A stretch of DNA of 64,000 nt from contig JBAIAA010000352.1 in NCBI GenBank assembly GCA_037893245.1, positions 2,046,001 through 2,110,000 of the forward strand, in the 5' to 3' direction. Shown piece after piece: positions 11,873-24,800 of the stretch; the stretch's first letter is position 1, and each line of letters starts with the position of its first letter. Position numbers and translations under genes: made by a program. A model generated the notes under the pieces. The model was not told the origin of the DNA. It was given only the letters and a program-made list of their open reading frames with translations, and searched no databases. This stretch comes from Crossaster papposus. Taxonomy: Eukaryota > Echinodermata > Asteroidea > Velatida > Solasteridae.

Positions 11873-11901
<29 letters not shown>
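11872..11901. repeat. Poly-C tract
   Basis: Thirty uninterrupted cytosines, followed by an (AT)n run at 11941-11962. Confidence 0.9.
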
Positions 11902-11904
<3 letters not shown>

Positions 11905-12017
11905 CGTTTTAAACACACTTAATTGTTTAAACCAACCAGCATATATATATATATATATATATACGTGTTTGTAAACCGATTCAACTTCGGAGAGTGCTCT
12001 ACTTTATAAAAGGAGCG

Positions 12018-12718
12018 ATATAAAATCAATCACAAAAACTAGGATAGGTTTTTGTTCACCATTATTTTATTCCGACAAATTTGTTTCGTGGATATACCTC
12101 CACTCGTCAGGGAATATTATTTTAATGGCATTCTCAAAACGTTCTACCTGTGCATCAAGTTATGGTCAAGTCAAGTCAAGCAATGCTCAACCGTACTCTA
12201 ACATCAGTAAACAATGCAACTTGTGCACTATGGAGAAATTCTATATCATCTGCCACCCAGAAAAGGCTACTCTAAACAAAAGATCTGAGCTAACTAGCGC
12301 ATGCCGGCACGCGGCTAAATTCAAACTGATAAAGCACGCCAAAACCACGCCCAGAGTGTAACGTTAGGCCGTGTCCGAATTGTTTGGCTGCGGCTTCAAG
12401 TTACACGCGGGCCTATGGTAGTTACTGCAGCCACTTCCCATGGACTCGTGTGCGATGTCAAGCCGTGGCCTGGTAGTTCGGGCGCGGCCATATAATTTTT
12501 TCCACGCCCGCGTCAAGTTGCCCACATACGCCCGCAATCCAAGCGCGCGTTATTGCGTTCGCGCGCCCCCCTATAACTTGATGCACAGGTAGAACGTTTC
12601 GAGAATGCCATTAAAATAATATTCCCTGACGAGTGGAGGTATATCCACGAAACAAATTTGTCGGAATAAAATAATGGTGAACAAAAACCTATCCTAGTTT
12701 TTGTGATTGATTTTATAT
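12018..12718. mobile_element. Family L element with about 140-bp inverted repeats
   Basis: The left arm (12018-12165) and right arm (12574-12718) are near-perfect inverted copies, both containing AATGGCATTCTC and CTCGTCAGGGAATATTATTT and ending at ATAT-rich flanks. The interior 12362-12545 holds a rearranged MITE with GGCCGTGTCCGAATTG and GGCTGCGGCTTCAAG, also found at 30.1 kb. Confidence 0.85.
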
Positions 12719-12787
12719 ATATATATATATATATTCCTTTGTTTAAACCAAATTGAATTGAATATTTCCATTATTAAACCCAAAGTA

Positions 12788-13176
12788 TTAAAGGTATGAT
12801 ACACCATTGGTAATTGCTTGAATTATCAGGAATGAGTGGATTTGGGGGTTGTATTTTATAGTAAATATCGTTTAACTGACCTTTCCGAAGTTTTACAATC
12901 ATGGATGCCGAGAAAAGCACGAAAAACAGCGTTTGTTTTCAACCGACGTCGAGCAGTTATTCTTATGATATTTTTGTGTTTTTTTCGCGATCGCCGTCCG
13001 GCGATCGCGAATTTTCCTTTATACAATTATATTTTTCAGAATAAAAATAGGATAACTAGCGCAATCATTTTGCTGGATGCCTAGAATCATTATTTACTTT
13101 CAGATGAGTAAGATATTTCTTAATAATTCGGTAGTAAATATTTGCGATATCTGCAAATGGTGTATCCTACCTTTAA
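12788..13176 (+). mobile_element. Family D MITE copy 2
   Basis: Full length, with an intact central hairpin (CGCGATCGCCGTCCGGCGAT). TTAA at both ends. Confidence 0.88.
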
Positions 13177-13568
13177 ATCCAATCAGTAAAATATCCTTGA
13201 AGTCACAATATGATGGCTGATTGAAACACCAATCCACATGAGACAGAATTTAATGAACTATTTGGGCCGTAAATTATACAGGTATATATTTCATTATTTA
13301 TTTTATGTAAACATGGATATTAAATTTATAAACAGTAAAAAAGAAGTTAAAATGAGAGAGAGGATACAACCGGTGCTTTACACAAGGTTACATTTGAAAT
13401 ATAGCTGGAAATATATAATGGAAATAAAATGTGCTGGCTGGCTTCAAACAAGTATTATTATTAACGGGATAATTATGCCTGTGCCGAAGGCGAGGGTCAT
13501 TGTCAACGTTGAATAGTTTTAAACATACTTATTTCTTTATAATAATAATAATAATAATAACCATACCT
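13177..13568. other. No gene recognised
   Basis: AT-rich; a (TAA)n microsatellite at 13541-13560. The open frame here has no recognisable domain. Confidence 0.4.
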
Positions 13569-14550
13569 CCAAATAGGCACTTAGGGAGACAATCCCATAG
13601 AGATGTACACAAACTTAAAACAGTCCTAACTTGTTTACCCTAACCCTTTTCTCTAAGATCTTCGAGATTTATGCTATTTAGACCAAAATCTTTCGTTCTA
13701 GGACAAAAATAACCCCCAAATATTGTTTTTTAGGGTAGCTAGACACTTAGGGAGACACTAAAATGTCTCCCTAACCGAAAATGGTACATTTGGGAGACCT
13801 CTCCATAATGACGTGCACACAATTTTGTTGTTTCTTTACTGTAACCTTACCCGTTTTTACCTAGAGCCTTATCCACGAAATTTCATATTTATGCATTTTG
13901 GACCCTGCTCTATCGATATGGACTGTTAAATGTTTAAAAATGTATCTCCTTCCTGTAGTTGGAACGTTGGTCTCCCTAATGCTGTTAAAATTACGCAAAA
14001 TGGTCTCCCAAAGGTGACTTATTCCAAGATAATTAAACAAAAACACCGACACTTACGGAGACAATCCCTTAGGGATGTATACATAAACTTAAAACAGTTC
14101 TAACTTGTTTACCCTAACCTTTTTCTCTAAGATCTTCGAGATTTATGCTATTTAGCAGAGTTGTATTCGAGTCCATGCAAGTCATTGCACAAGTCATTTC
14201 ACAAGCCAGTCACAAGTTCAGTCATAAAGCCAGTCATAAGTAACTGGTTGAACAATGACAAAGGAATGCTTTTGTCAAATCTCACTTAAATAGCTTGTGA
14301 TTTGAATTGGAACTGGAGGACTTGTGATGGACTTGCAGAGACTTTTACGGGGACTTGTGATGAACTTGACTACATCCCTGCTAATGCTATTTAGACTCCA
14401 ATCTGTCGTTCTAGAGCAAAAATAACTCCTAAAAGTCGTTTTTTAAAGGAAGCTAGACACTTAGGGAGACACTAAAATGTCTTCCTAAGTGTCGCTATCT
14501 CCTTATTACCTAAAAACGTACGCTAATTTGTCTCCCTAAGTGCTCATTTA
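13569..14550. mobile_element. Composite of family M copies, interrupted by a hAT MITE
   Basis: Begins CCAAATAGGCACTTAGGGAG and ends TCTCCCTAAGTGCTCATTTA. The segment TAACTTGTTTACCCTAACC plus AGATCTTCGAGATTTATGCT appears twice, so at least two M-type copies are joined. A hAT MITE sits inside at 14156-14380. Confidence 0.7.
14156..14380 (-). mobile_element. hAT-type MITE inserted in family M
   Basis: Inverse orientation of 62084-62307. Ends CAGAGTTGTATTCGAGTCC and ACTTGACTACATCCCTG. The host sequence ATGCTATTTAG occurs on both sides, supporting a real insertion. Confidence 0.82.
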
Positions 14551-14928
14551 GTGAAATAATTGTCTTTCATATAGCGCTTTCCATCGGTATCGACGATTTC
14601 AAAGCGCTTTCTAGTAATATATTACCCCGTTCATCAGGCCCTGGACCGGGTACCAGGTAATGACGTCCGATGCTTTGTGTGGTTTCCTAGGAAAGCCAAG
14701 CGGGGACAATCGTCTGGCGTCCCGACCTGACTTTCATAATATCAAATCACATTATGTACACAGAGTCATTATACAGTTTATACACGAATAGGTCATTCCA
14801 TGAAGTTGGAACACAGCGTACGCGACGTGGTGTCCCTATATTAATGTCCAGAGCCTGTTGTGAGGCAATGTCAGTATTTAGATCACTACAAAATTTGTTT
14901 AGGCGCGTTGCAGACGAGGCTCTGGTCA

Positions 14929-15359
14929 TGACCGGCTCTACAAAAAGGGTATTAAGTCGCGCTGTGCATTATCATGTAATGGCCAACTCAAAGGTAAACA
15001 TTTCACAAAAATGTGATTTACATTTGTTGTCATGAATGACATCTGTATTACCTACAGTTTCAGGTTTCATTCACAGAAATGTTGATTTTGTGGAATAAAG
15101 TAGGAAAAAATACAATTGTGTGTGCACCGTTCTGTTGTACTATCATAGAGCCGGCTTTTTGAAAGCCTGTTTTCTCAGTTGTGTAATTTGAACTCCAAGG
15201 ATGTAATCAGTATGCCAACATGTCATATATCCAGAACGGGAGGGGCCACGGAGCTCTATTATATACCAAATGGAAGCTTACGCTGTGGGCTTCCCAACCA
15301 TGTATATAACTCCATTTCACTGTTTTGTGACATAATACCCATTGTTGTGGAGTGGGTCT
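14929..15359. mobile_element. Family A MITE copy 2
   Basis: Ends TGACCGGCTCTACAAAAAGG and AATACCCATTGTTGTGGAGT-GGGTC, inverted and somewhat diverged from copy 1. The interior is shared with the copy at 35247. Confidence 0.72.
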
Positions 15360-17616
15360 ATGCTCTGACGGTTGTTCTTTTGGTTGTTGTTACCTGATTT
15401 TGTGCAACATTCGACATCCTGAAACTTCTCGGTAGAAGACCATTCAATCCAACAAACAAACAGACAAAGTACAGTTCTTAGTAATGAGTTTTAAATTCTG
15501 CATTCGCAGATATTCACCACAACACGGTAGGATAGTTGCCAGAATTAAACCTACAAATAATGTGCCAAGTGTTTACACACTTCATGCAATACACAATGGC
15601 GACTTCTGAAAATGTGTGATTATATACCCAGGCGTTTCACACAAGTTGCAAGGCTTTGAGTTGCTCTTGTTGTATTGTAAATGTAATCCCCACTTAAAGT
15701 TAGTGAATAGATGAACAATATTATTGTGACCAATACCTTGCGTAAACACATGCCTCGATGTATTGGATCTGGGTAAGTCATTACAATGAGGTCTTTACCT
15801 CCATGGCCATCAATAGCAGTCTTTGAAAACCATGATGAATACCGTACATACCAGTACACAAAGTACCGTATGGGCAATTCCACGCAAAAATGAGCAAGGC
15901 TTAAAAGTGGAAAATTCATGATAATGATGTCTTCCAAACTGCCGTACCAATCCACAACAACATGCATGGTTTTAAATTAAAGGGGACAGAGATATCTTTT
16001 CTTGGGAGGGCTAAAATCATGGATTATGGGAAGACATTTTTGGCATCTGGTTTTTAACATGCAAAGTTTGATGAGAGTGTTATTGTGAGTGGTTTTTTTT
16101 ATTGCTCTTTATTTCTCATGGTTCAAATTTTTAAGATTATTTAGTCTTGAGTACTGCTCAATTTCCATCGGCTTTTATGATGTGTTTTCCAGATTCCAGA
16201 GGTCACGTTGTTACCGTCATGCTGCGGTTACCATACACCATTTACTATATGAATAATGAATTGTTTCACTTGTGAATGTGATACTGATAGCTGAATACCT
16301 AAAGGGGGCATATTAAAACAGAATTTGATTTTTTTCTTCTTTTGTTGTATTTAAAGTAGTAGTAGACCTGAAACAAAAATTTGTTCTAAACAAGTACATG
16401 TACGTTATTTGTACTTAAAATGCGAAGTTGCCCTAATTTTGTTGCCCTAACAGCTGGGCCGGTCCTTACGTGACATTCTCGCGCAGTGGGACATCTATAA
16501 AACCTCGTTTGTCTTCCAGATAGTTTATGCAGTTATCGCGAATGGGAACATTTTGAGGTTTTATGCACGTTGCTATCGACCGCTTGCCCCTTCGTTACGT
16601 AATGCCAACCTCGAGAATGTGTTTTCAAAGTCGATATGATTGCAAATACACAACTTAACCCCCCCCCCCACCCCCACAACAAAAAGAGGTATAAAAACAA
16701 GATGTGGCTATGTGCAAAATGTTGAAGAACTGATGTAAATTAACAAAATAGGCCTAATGCCTAATGCCAATGCGCTAAATACACCTATTCAAGAACTAAA
16801 ACCAACGGCCTTCACATACTCCTACCGCCGTGATCTGCGGCGTGAGCCCCCGTGACTAGGCTCCGTGCCTCCTATCTGTTCCAGACGGCCCGGTACACAA
16901 TTTATTGACCAAGTAATTACTTGCTCCATATGGTTTCGAAAAAGCTTGATTTCTACAAAATAACATTACCAAACTGAAGTATACTCACAAACTATTCACT
17001 TCACTTGGATGGGGGATATTTCCACGGTGGGGTTTATAGCAAGTTCATCACGGAGCCACGGAGGAAAGTTTGATACGATGCGATCCGTTATTCGTCAGAC
17101 GAATCTTATTGTGCACGTACGTACGCGTACTCCTCTACATACCATACGTACTTTGGGCCTTTTCGAATCTCTGGCTTCGTTCTTCGTCTTTGACTTAAGC
17201 CGATTTTAGATTCCCAGTTGCGATATTTTCAGCCACATTCTGATGCCTGTTGTGCTTCAGAAACATTCACTCGATTGATGTGAACCTAAAAGTTAGACTA
17301 TTTTCATTTGTCTCCATTCTATTTGCTTCTCAGTCATTCGAAATTCGGAGGCGAAGCCGAAGACAAGCAAAGGTTTCGAAAAGGCCATTAGTATGAACAA
17401 GTACACCACGCATACATCATAGACATGGAGATTTATCTCTTTTTTTCCCCCATGTCTATGCATACATTGTACACGAACCCAGGTGTACGTACGTGTTGCA
17501 TGCTAGAGATGAGAATGGGCAGAGAATGGTAGACAGCTAACTCGGCCTTGATTTAATCTTTGTTCCATTTTGTTGGCGTTTCGAGGCTGATATTGGCATA
17601 TAAATGAGGACACTAA
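15360..17616. other. No gene recognised
   Basis: A minus-strand open frame at 15620-15967 (115 codons) has no motif I know. A poly-C run (16660-16680) and a short inverted repeat around 17420-17460 (AGACATGGAG) are present. Nothing else supported. Confidence 0.35.
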
Positions 17617-18458
17617 CAGGGGGCGTAGCGACCGGGGTGTGTGGGGAGAGGGGTGGGGGTGGGGGGGTGTCACACCCCCTAATAATTTTCCTCAGTCGGC
17701 ATTTCGAGCCTCAGTCGGCAACGTGACCACAAAAACTCAGTCGACAAAATGGGCCACCAAATTAATAATTGCCCATTTCAGTGCTCGAGTAAATGAGACA
17801 CTTTGAGGCAAAAATGAAAATTGAGATTTTGATTTCATCATTTAAAGCTTGTTTAGCTTTAAATGATGAAATCAAAATTTCAAATCCGTGCTGGGCCCGG
17901 TCACATTTGCTGACCGAGGCTCCAAATGCCGACAAAGTGAGCGAAATTACACAGAAAACCCTCGCGGTAACCGTAGCATACTTTATTCATCGTCTATGAC
18001 GAGGTGTACATTGACCCCCATTTGACCCCGAGTTATTGTGAGACTTGATGTTGAGACTAAGTGACCATTAGGCAGGTCACTGAGGGTTAAATTTTCCACA
18101 GAACAGTAAATCTTAATGTCCTTACCTCAGTTCAAGTTTCCACAGAACTATACATCTTAATTCTTAACCTACAATGTGCACACTACAGTGAATTGATAAA
18201 AGTAGGCGGTTTTGCAGTGAAATGTTGATAAGCGATGATGTCAGTTGATGTTGATCATATTTTGATCATTCATATCCAGTCATCCCCCGCTCCCATTATA
18301 ATGCAATACAAAATGCCAAGAAATATTTAGCAAATTTGATTCAAAAAGTCAGAGAAAAGTAGCCAGAAAATGCTTCAGATTGCACCACAGAGCATCTAGA
18401 ATCCATTTTTTTTCCCAGAGGCCCTTAAGCGGGCCCCGGACCCTTCGCTACGCCCCTG
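17617..18458. mobile_element. Non-autonomous hAT-like element with CAGGGG termini
   Basis: Left end CAGGGGGCGTAGCGACC and right end TCGCTACGCCCCTG are inverted, typical of hAT. Flanks AGGACACT and AGGACACA look like a degraded 8-bp target duplication. It lies 300 bp upstream of the HSCB start codon and has no transposase. Confidence 0.68.
17827..17877. repeat. Perfect stem-loop in the hAT-like element
   Basis: A stem of about 23 bp (TTTTGATTTCATCATTTAAA and its complement) around a short TTGTTTA loop. Confidence 0.8.
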
Positions 18459-18756
18459 AGGACACAGGCCCCCAAGGCACAGCGATCGACTGGCCGATGC
18501 TATTTATTTACTCATTCTGGAAACTGATCATTCATTTACTCAACCCCTGGACGGCAAATTTGGGCTAAAGAACCACCTGATGAGGGCGGTACCACAGATT
18601 TGCAGTAGGTATTTTTGTAGGGCCGTTTTTTAAACCCCGGCTTAGGTTTAATTGGCTCCATCATCATTGCCATGCATACTGCATGAACGAAGCAAAGGAA
18701 GAGGCCTTTCGATAAAAGGCAATGGATTTACTCACAAGAGGGCGTCATCTTTCAAA

Positions 18757-18858
18757 ATGGCTGCGCCCATTCGCCTCTTCCATTTGGTGAAAAGTGAACT
18801 GAAATTGATTCGTTTCTGCAGTACGTCGACCGTAAAACGTACCGGAAATCTCACTGGG
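18757..18858 (+). CDS. HSCB: HSCB exon 1 (start codon, presequence)
   Basis: Encodes 34 residues beginning MAAPIRLFHLVK and ending GNLTG, followed by the donor gtaata. It was chosen because exon 2 has no in-frame ATG before the CWNC motif and has a good acceptor of matching phase 0. The composition (basic, few acidic residues, FCSTST) fits a mitochondrial targeting peptide. This exon is inferred; another upstream start is possible. Confidence 0.72.
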
Positions 18859-21800
18859 GTAATAAGCGACCAGATATGTGTCAATAAGGCTGTGGAAATC
18901 GAAATATTTTGGCTATTTGTTATTAAAATCGTGCCAATGCAAGTTTATACAAATCGATACCGAAAATAACGAAATTCGATTCTTGATTTTTTATTTTTTT
19001 TTATTTAGAATCGAAAAGTCTGCTGCATCATGCGCTTCCTCTCATGGCTCTAGCACTAGCAGCAGATTTTTCGATTTTCGATTATTTGATTTTCAACTGA
19101 CCATTTTCAGGGGCCGGTTTTTCACGGACTCCGGCCAATAAGTTATACGTTGTGGCCCCGGCCGCGATAATTTTTTCTGCAGGTAGGTTGGTACAACATA
19201 GTGTACATTTATTAGCCAATCAGAAAACAGATGATGTTGACGTCATCGATGATGTTAGAGTTGTCTGGGATCTAACTAGGGTTAGAGGTTTGGGTTAGGG
19301 TTATGGCAACACCATCTGTGTTCTGATTGGCTAATGTACCAACCTACCTGCAGAACAAATTATCGCGCCCCGGCCAGCTCTAAATGTGAATCTTTCAATG
19401 TCATGAGTTTATTTAGAACTTACTGGAGTTACCGTCGATCGAGCTAGAGCTATATTATAGTCATCTACTTCTGTAAGTCAAAAAATTAAAAGAGCATTTT
19501 TGTTCTTTTGAATACTTCATATAGGAACGAGGTCCAATAAAACTCCACAATTGCCGAAACCACGGACTCAACTCCTCATCATTTCATTCTCCTCAAGATG
19601 TGAATTCAGGAATACCGGGTGCCAGAAATCTGTTGTCTGTGGGCAAACGATCGCTGCAGCCAACTCATTTCAGACTCTACTGTACTGTTTCGAGGACTTG
19701 TTGGAACTGTCATGCTATGACAGAGATATTAGCCGATAAAAGTCAAATGCAGTTTTTCTGCGACGCATGTAATATTATACAACCAGTGGATCCAGAATCT
19801 AACTACTTTCAGACAATGCAGTGGTAATTTATGTTTGTATTTAAAAGGTAGGATACACCATTGGTAATTGGCCATTTGCGTGTGGAATTTGAATAATATC
19901 TGGTACACTGACTTGTTCAGGCAGCTTGGCACAGTTTACATTTAAATTCTCCAGACCAAAGACACTGTTGCTGTATCACGTGATTCGGGGCAAGCCTTAC
20001 GCTAGCAACCCCCGGCTCTGAAATGGTCTGGTATCTTTGTACCATTCTCAACCATTGTGAACAATGTATTGGTGCTGAGCGTCTCTAACGTAAGCTTGCC
20101 CCGAATCACGTGATATAGCAACAGTGTCTTTGGTCTGGAGAATTTAAATATAAACTGTGCCAAGCTGTCTGAACAAGTCATTGTACCAGATATTATTTAA
20201 ATTCCACACGCAAATGGTCAATTACTTGAATTATCAGGAATGGGTGAATTTTTTAATTTTTTTGGGGGGTGGATTTTATATTAAATATTGTTTAACTGAC
20301 CTGTTCGAAGTTTTACAATCATGGAAGCTGTGAAAAGCAAGAAAAAACGGCTGTCGTTTTCAACTGGCGTCAGGCAGTGGTTCTTACGTTGTTCTTTTTT
20401 TTAGCGATCGCCATCTGGCGATCTTATATTTTTTTTTTTTACAAAATTCAATATTTCAAAACAATTACAGGATATCTACCGCAATCATTTTGATGGATGC
20501 TTACAATCATTATTAACTTTCAAATAAGTAAGATATTTTCTAATAATTCAGTAGCAAATTTTTTCGATCTCTGCAAATGGTGTATCCTACCTTTAAAACC
20601 CTAACTCCCTACCCTATTTTTTTTACACATAACCTGATAAAAAAAAACGTGAGCCAATGTTGGTGTTCGATATAACCGAATGTACTGTAATAGCGGTGTT
20701 CGGTATAGCAGTGTTGATAACGTTTTTAAATACAAAAAAAACTTCTTTATCATTTCCCAAAATTGTATAGCTCAATTAAAACTCTAAAGTGTGTTTGTTG
20801 GTGGCTGAATTGCACTGAGTTTTAATTGAGCTATACAATTTTGGGATATGATAAAGAAGTTTTTTTTGTATATAGTTGGCACGTTTCACAGACTTTGAAC
20901 TCCGTTTTCTCAAAACAATATAGCGGCGGCTAGGAATAAGCTACAGCAACACACAATACATCATTTGAAAGCTTAGGACTTCTGCTTTCTCAAAATATAA
21001 TAATGTCAAATTTTTATTTTGCGACTTTCCACTCATTTCGTGGTGCCAGGTCACAAATAGTTGAGAAGGTAAGTGGATACGGATTTAAACTTTCTTTTCC
21101 CAAAAAAAAAATTGTCAATGTTTTTTCCTTTTTTTTGCTCATAATTATAGCGATGAGACGTTCGATGTTGATACTGCTCAGCTAACTCAGACATTCCGAG
21201 CTCTTCAAAGGAGACTGCACCCTGACAAGTTCAGCATCACGTCTAAGGTACACAAATGTGTGAGATTTTTTTAGATACTGAGTCACAGTTTTATTTATTT
21301 ATTTTTTTTAATTTTTTTTCAAACCTGTCACCAATATTTTAAGAATCTTGTTGTGCAAGGCATTTTTGTTTTCTTTGAGGTGGGTAAAAAAAAGGGAAAA
21401 AATATATCAAGTTTATTGCTTGAAGAAGAATACATCATTTGCCTTTACTGTTATTTTTGTTAGTGGATGGTTAAAGGTAGGATACACCATTTGCAGATAT
21501 AGAAAATATTCACTACCGAATTATTAAGAAATTGTTTAACCAGTTCGCGCCGGATGACGTATATAAACGCAAAAATTTCCCCAAATTCAAAACGGATGAC
21601 GCATAAACACGCCAAGTTCAAGTTCGAAAACGTATGTCAGCAGCGAGCAAGGCCGGAAGTGCGTGGGTGTGCTTCCCGGCACGATCAGCCTGAACCCGCT
21701 TCGGTACGAGTTTCGTTAAAAATAATCCCGCCCGTGGGCTCGGCGATGTTAAAATAATCCCGGCGCGAACTGGTTAACTTATTTGAAAATAAATATTGAT

Positions 21801-24800
21801 TCTATGCATCTAGATATGCATAGAATCTAGATATCCTGTAATTATTCCGAAAATTAAAATGTTATAAAGACAAATTCGCGATCGCTGGACGGCGATTGCG
21901 AAAAAACAAAGATAACATAAGAATAACTGCTCGGCGCCGGTAGAAAACAAACGCTGTTTTTTGTGCTTTTCTCGAGATTAATGATTGTAAAAATTCTGAC
22001 AGGTCAGTTACTATAAAATACTAAAAAATACAACCCCCCAAATCTACCCATTTTTGATAATTCAAGCAATTACCAATGGTGTATTCTCCCTTTAACCCTA
22101 ACCCCCTAGGCCTTACTTTGGCCTAAAGAACTGAGTACTACAGAATACTACTTAGTATTTTGTAGCATTGGGTCTCTCTGTGACTGATGATTGAGTGTGT
22201 ACTGACAGAGTACAGATACTGCCAACTACTAAATACTAATAGTGGCAATACAGGTCAGTAATACTTACCTGGCAAAAAATGCAGTAGTCCAGCCTTGACC
22301 CATTGCTGTGTCCCAAGTGACAATTTTTGCTGTAGAGTTTAGAACACCCTAGACAACATACATGGGCCATGCACACTCAGCAAGCAGAGGGACCCAATGC
22401 TAAAAAGTACTACGAGTGCAATAAGGGGTGAAGTACCAAATACTAAAAATTACTACAGGCATTGCACACAAGTCAGTGAGAGTACTGCATACTACTTTTT
22501 ACTACTAGTAGTAAAAAGTAGCATTAGGTAGGGTTAGGGTTAATAGGGGATTCATATTTTATAGTACCGTACATATTGTGATGCTGGCCTGTTTAAAGTT
22601 TGGTGTTCATAAATGCTGGGGGAAATTATTTTTTTTAAATAGATAGTGTTCTTGTAGTCTAGTTCCTTCCTTTAGACGAAACAGCAATTTATAGACGTCA
22701 GGGAATGAAATTTAATAAAAATTAGGGAGTTAAAATCTGAACAATCCTACATTTATCCAGGAGGAACAAAGGTATTCAGCCATGCAGTCGTCAGAAGTCA
22801 ACAAGGCGTACAGCACCTTGCTCAAGCCACTCCCCAGGGGACTGTATTTGGTATGTCCAAATTCTGTCGTTTAACCTTAGGAGAGGAAAATGCTAGTCAG
22901 TAGTCAGGGTACCAGACTAATTTAACTCATTTCCTCTTCCTCCTATTGACCAAAGTTTCAGGCATTGTACTGCCGTTTAACTTATTTATACAATGACCAG
23001 AACCAGGCACGGGATTGTTTTTCACAAGCTTTGATCCCAGGCGGGTTCAGGCCAGCGTCTGTGGGTAACACATCCTAATATATTTTTGGCATCACTCGCT
23101 GCGAGCTTGGGTGTGACATATATTTCCGCTCTTGCTTGTGACGTGTTTATCCGTCATTCGTTTTTGAATTCTGGAAAAACCCCTCTGATGCGAACTGGTT
23201 AACCAGTTCGACCCGGATGACGTATATAAACGCAAAGTTTTCTCCAGATTCAAAACGGATGACGCATAAACACACCACGAGCAAGGCCGGAAATGTCTGT
23301 CAGCAGCGAGCAAGGCCTGGAAATGCGTGGGTGTGCTATAGCCTGAACCCGCCCTCGGATCGAGTTTTGTTAAAAAAAAAATCCCACCCCTAGGCTCGGT
23401 GATGTTAAAATAATTCCGGCGCGAACTGGTTAACAGCTCTTTGAGAAGCTCTTGAAGTTTGATTGACTTGGTACAGATGGGTCAATGCATTGTTCAATAT
23501 CAGTGCAGTGATGACTGGACAGTGGTATTATGTGCTTGAATATGGACACACAAGGTGTACATACACTTTTATAACACCTCACTCACAGATTCTGTGTCTT
23601 GATTGGCCGAGAGCGCGGCACGTGTCACTTGCTATTTTTACTATTTTTTACTTGCGCTATCCAAAAAGACTATACCACGCAAAAAGGACTATGCGCATAG
23701 CAACACACGAACTATGCGCATAGCAACGAAAGCGTGACTGAAACCCAGACGTGTGTTTCGGTGCATTGCGTAAACATTGCTCTATCACCTTCGCACCCGT
23801 TCATCAAGGCAACAAAGTACACGTATGATCGAGAGACGTATAATTCTGAGATTTTTTGTCATTACTATACTTTCAGGAAGCTTAAATTGTGAAGAATCTG
23901 TGAGTGAGGTGTTATAAAACAAATATTGACTGCTTTATTTCGCGGTATAGTAAAACTAGCCTCCCTCGGTGATCCATGGAGCATTCTATTTTCCCTCGGC
24001 TTCGCCTCGGGAAAATAGAATGCTCCATGGATTACCTCGGGAGGCTAGTTTTACTATACCACTCAAAGCAGTCAATATTTGTATAACAGTTCACCAGGAA
24101 CTGTGCCGTGACCAGCCGTGGGTTACCCACGAATAAATGCCTGTGCATTCCCCCAAACTCCAACATTTTTACAAGTCCCGTGCCTTTCTGCCCTGAACCT
24201 CACAGAATTCAACAGGGTCTCCAACAACAAGTTGCTATATGGTTTGGTACAAAACCTGCCGAAACCTAGCAAAATCTGCAGTTGGAGTTGGATCGGTTTG
24301 CGATAGGTAGGATTAAGGACTTCAAAAAGACGAGTCCCCGCTCTGAGATTGACTACGTGTCTAAAGATTAATTTCACCAAACCCGTCTGTCATTTTAACC
24401 CGACATCTTTTTGCTTTGTTGCCTCAGCTGGAGCTGAACGGTCTAACAATTGAGGAGGGCGACAGCGAGATTGAACCGGAGTTCTTGATGGAAGTCATGG
24501 AGACCAACGAGACCCTCGCAGAGACTGGGGATGTCGCCACGGTCCAAAGGATAGGAGAGGCGAATGCAGGTCGGGAGTCCGTTTACCAGACCCTTTTAAC
24601 TCGCGTATCTACTTTCCCTAGGGAAGCGTGTGGCCCAGTGGTTAGGATTTGTGACTCGAGATCTGGGGCCAATTTCATAGAGCTGCTAAGCACAAAAATT
24701 TGCTTAGCATCACAATTTGTGCTTGGCAAAAACAAGGTTGCAGACCAAATTTTCACGTGGTCTTTATTGTTTTCGATTGATAATCAGCTGGTTTTTGACT

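Noticed and set aside
14747..15035. Frames on both strands near 14.75-15.03 kb, suspected retroelement ORF
   Set aside because: They run into the family A MITE end and show no RT or integrase motif.
15620..15967. 115-codon minus-strand frame
   Set aside because: No recognisable motif, no splice-supported partners, and composition typical of AT-rich intergenic DNA.
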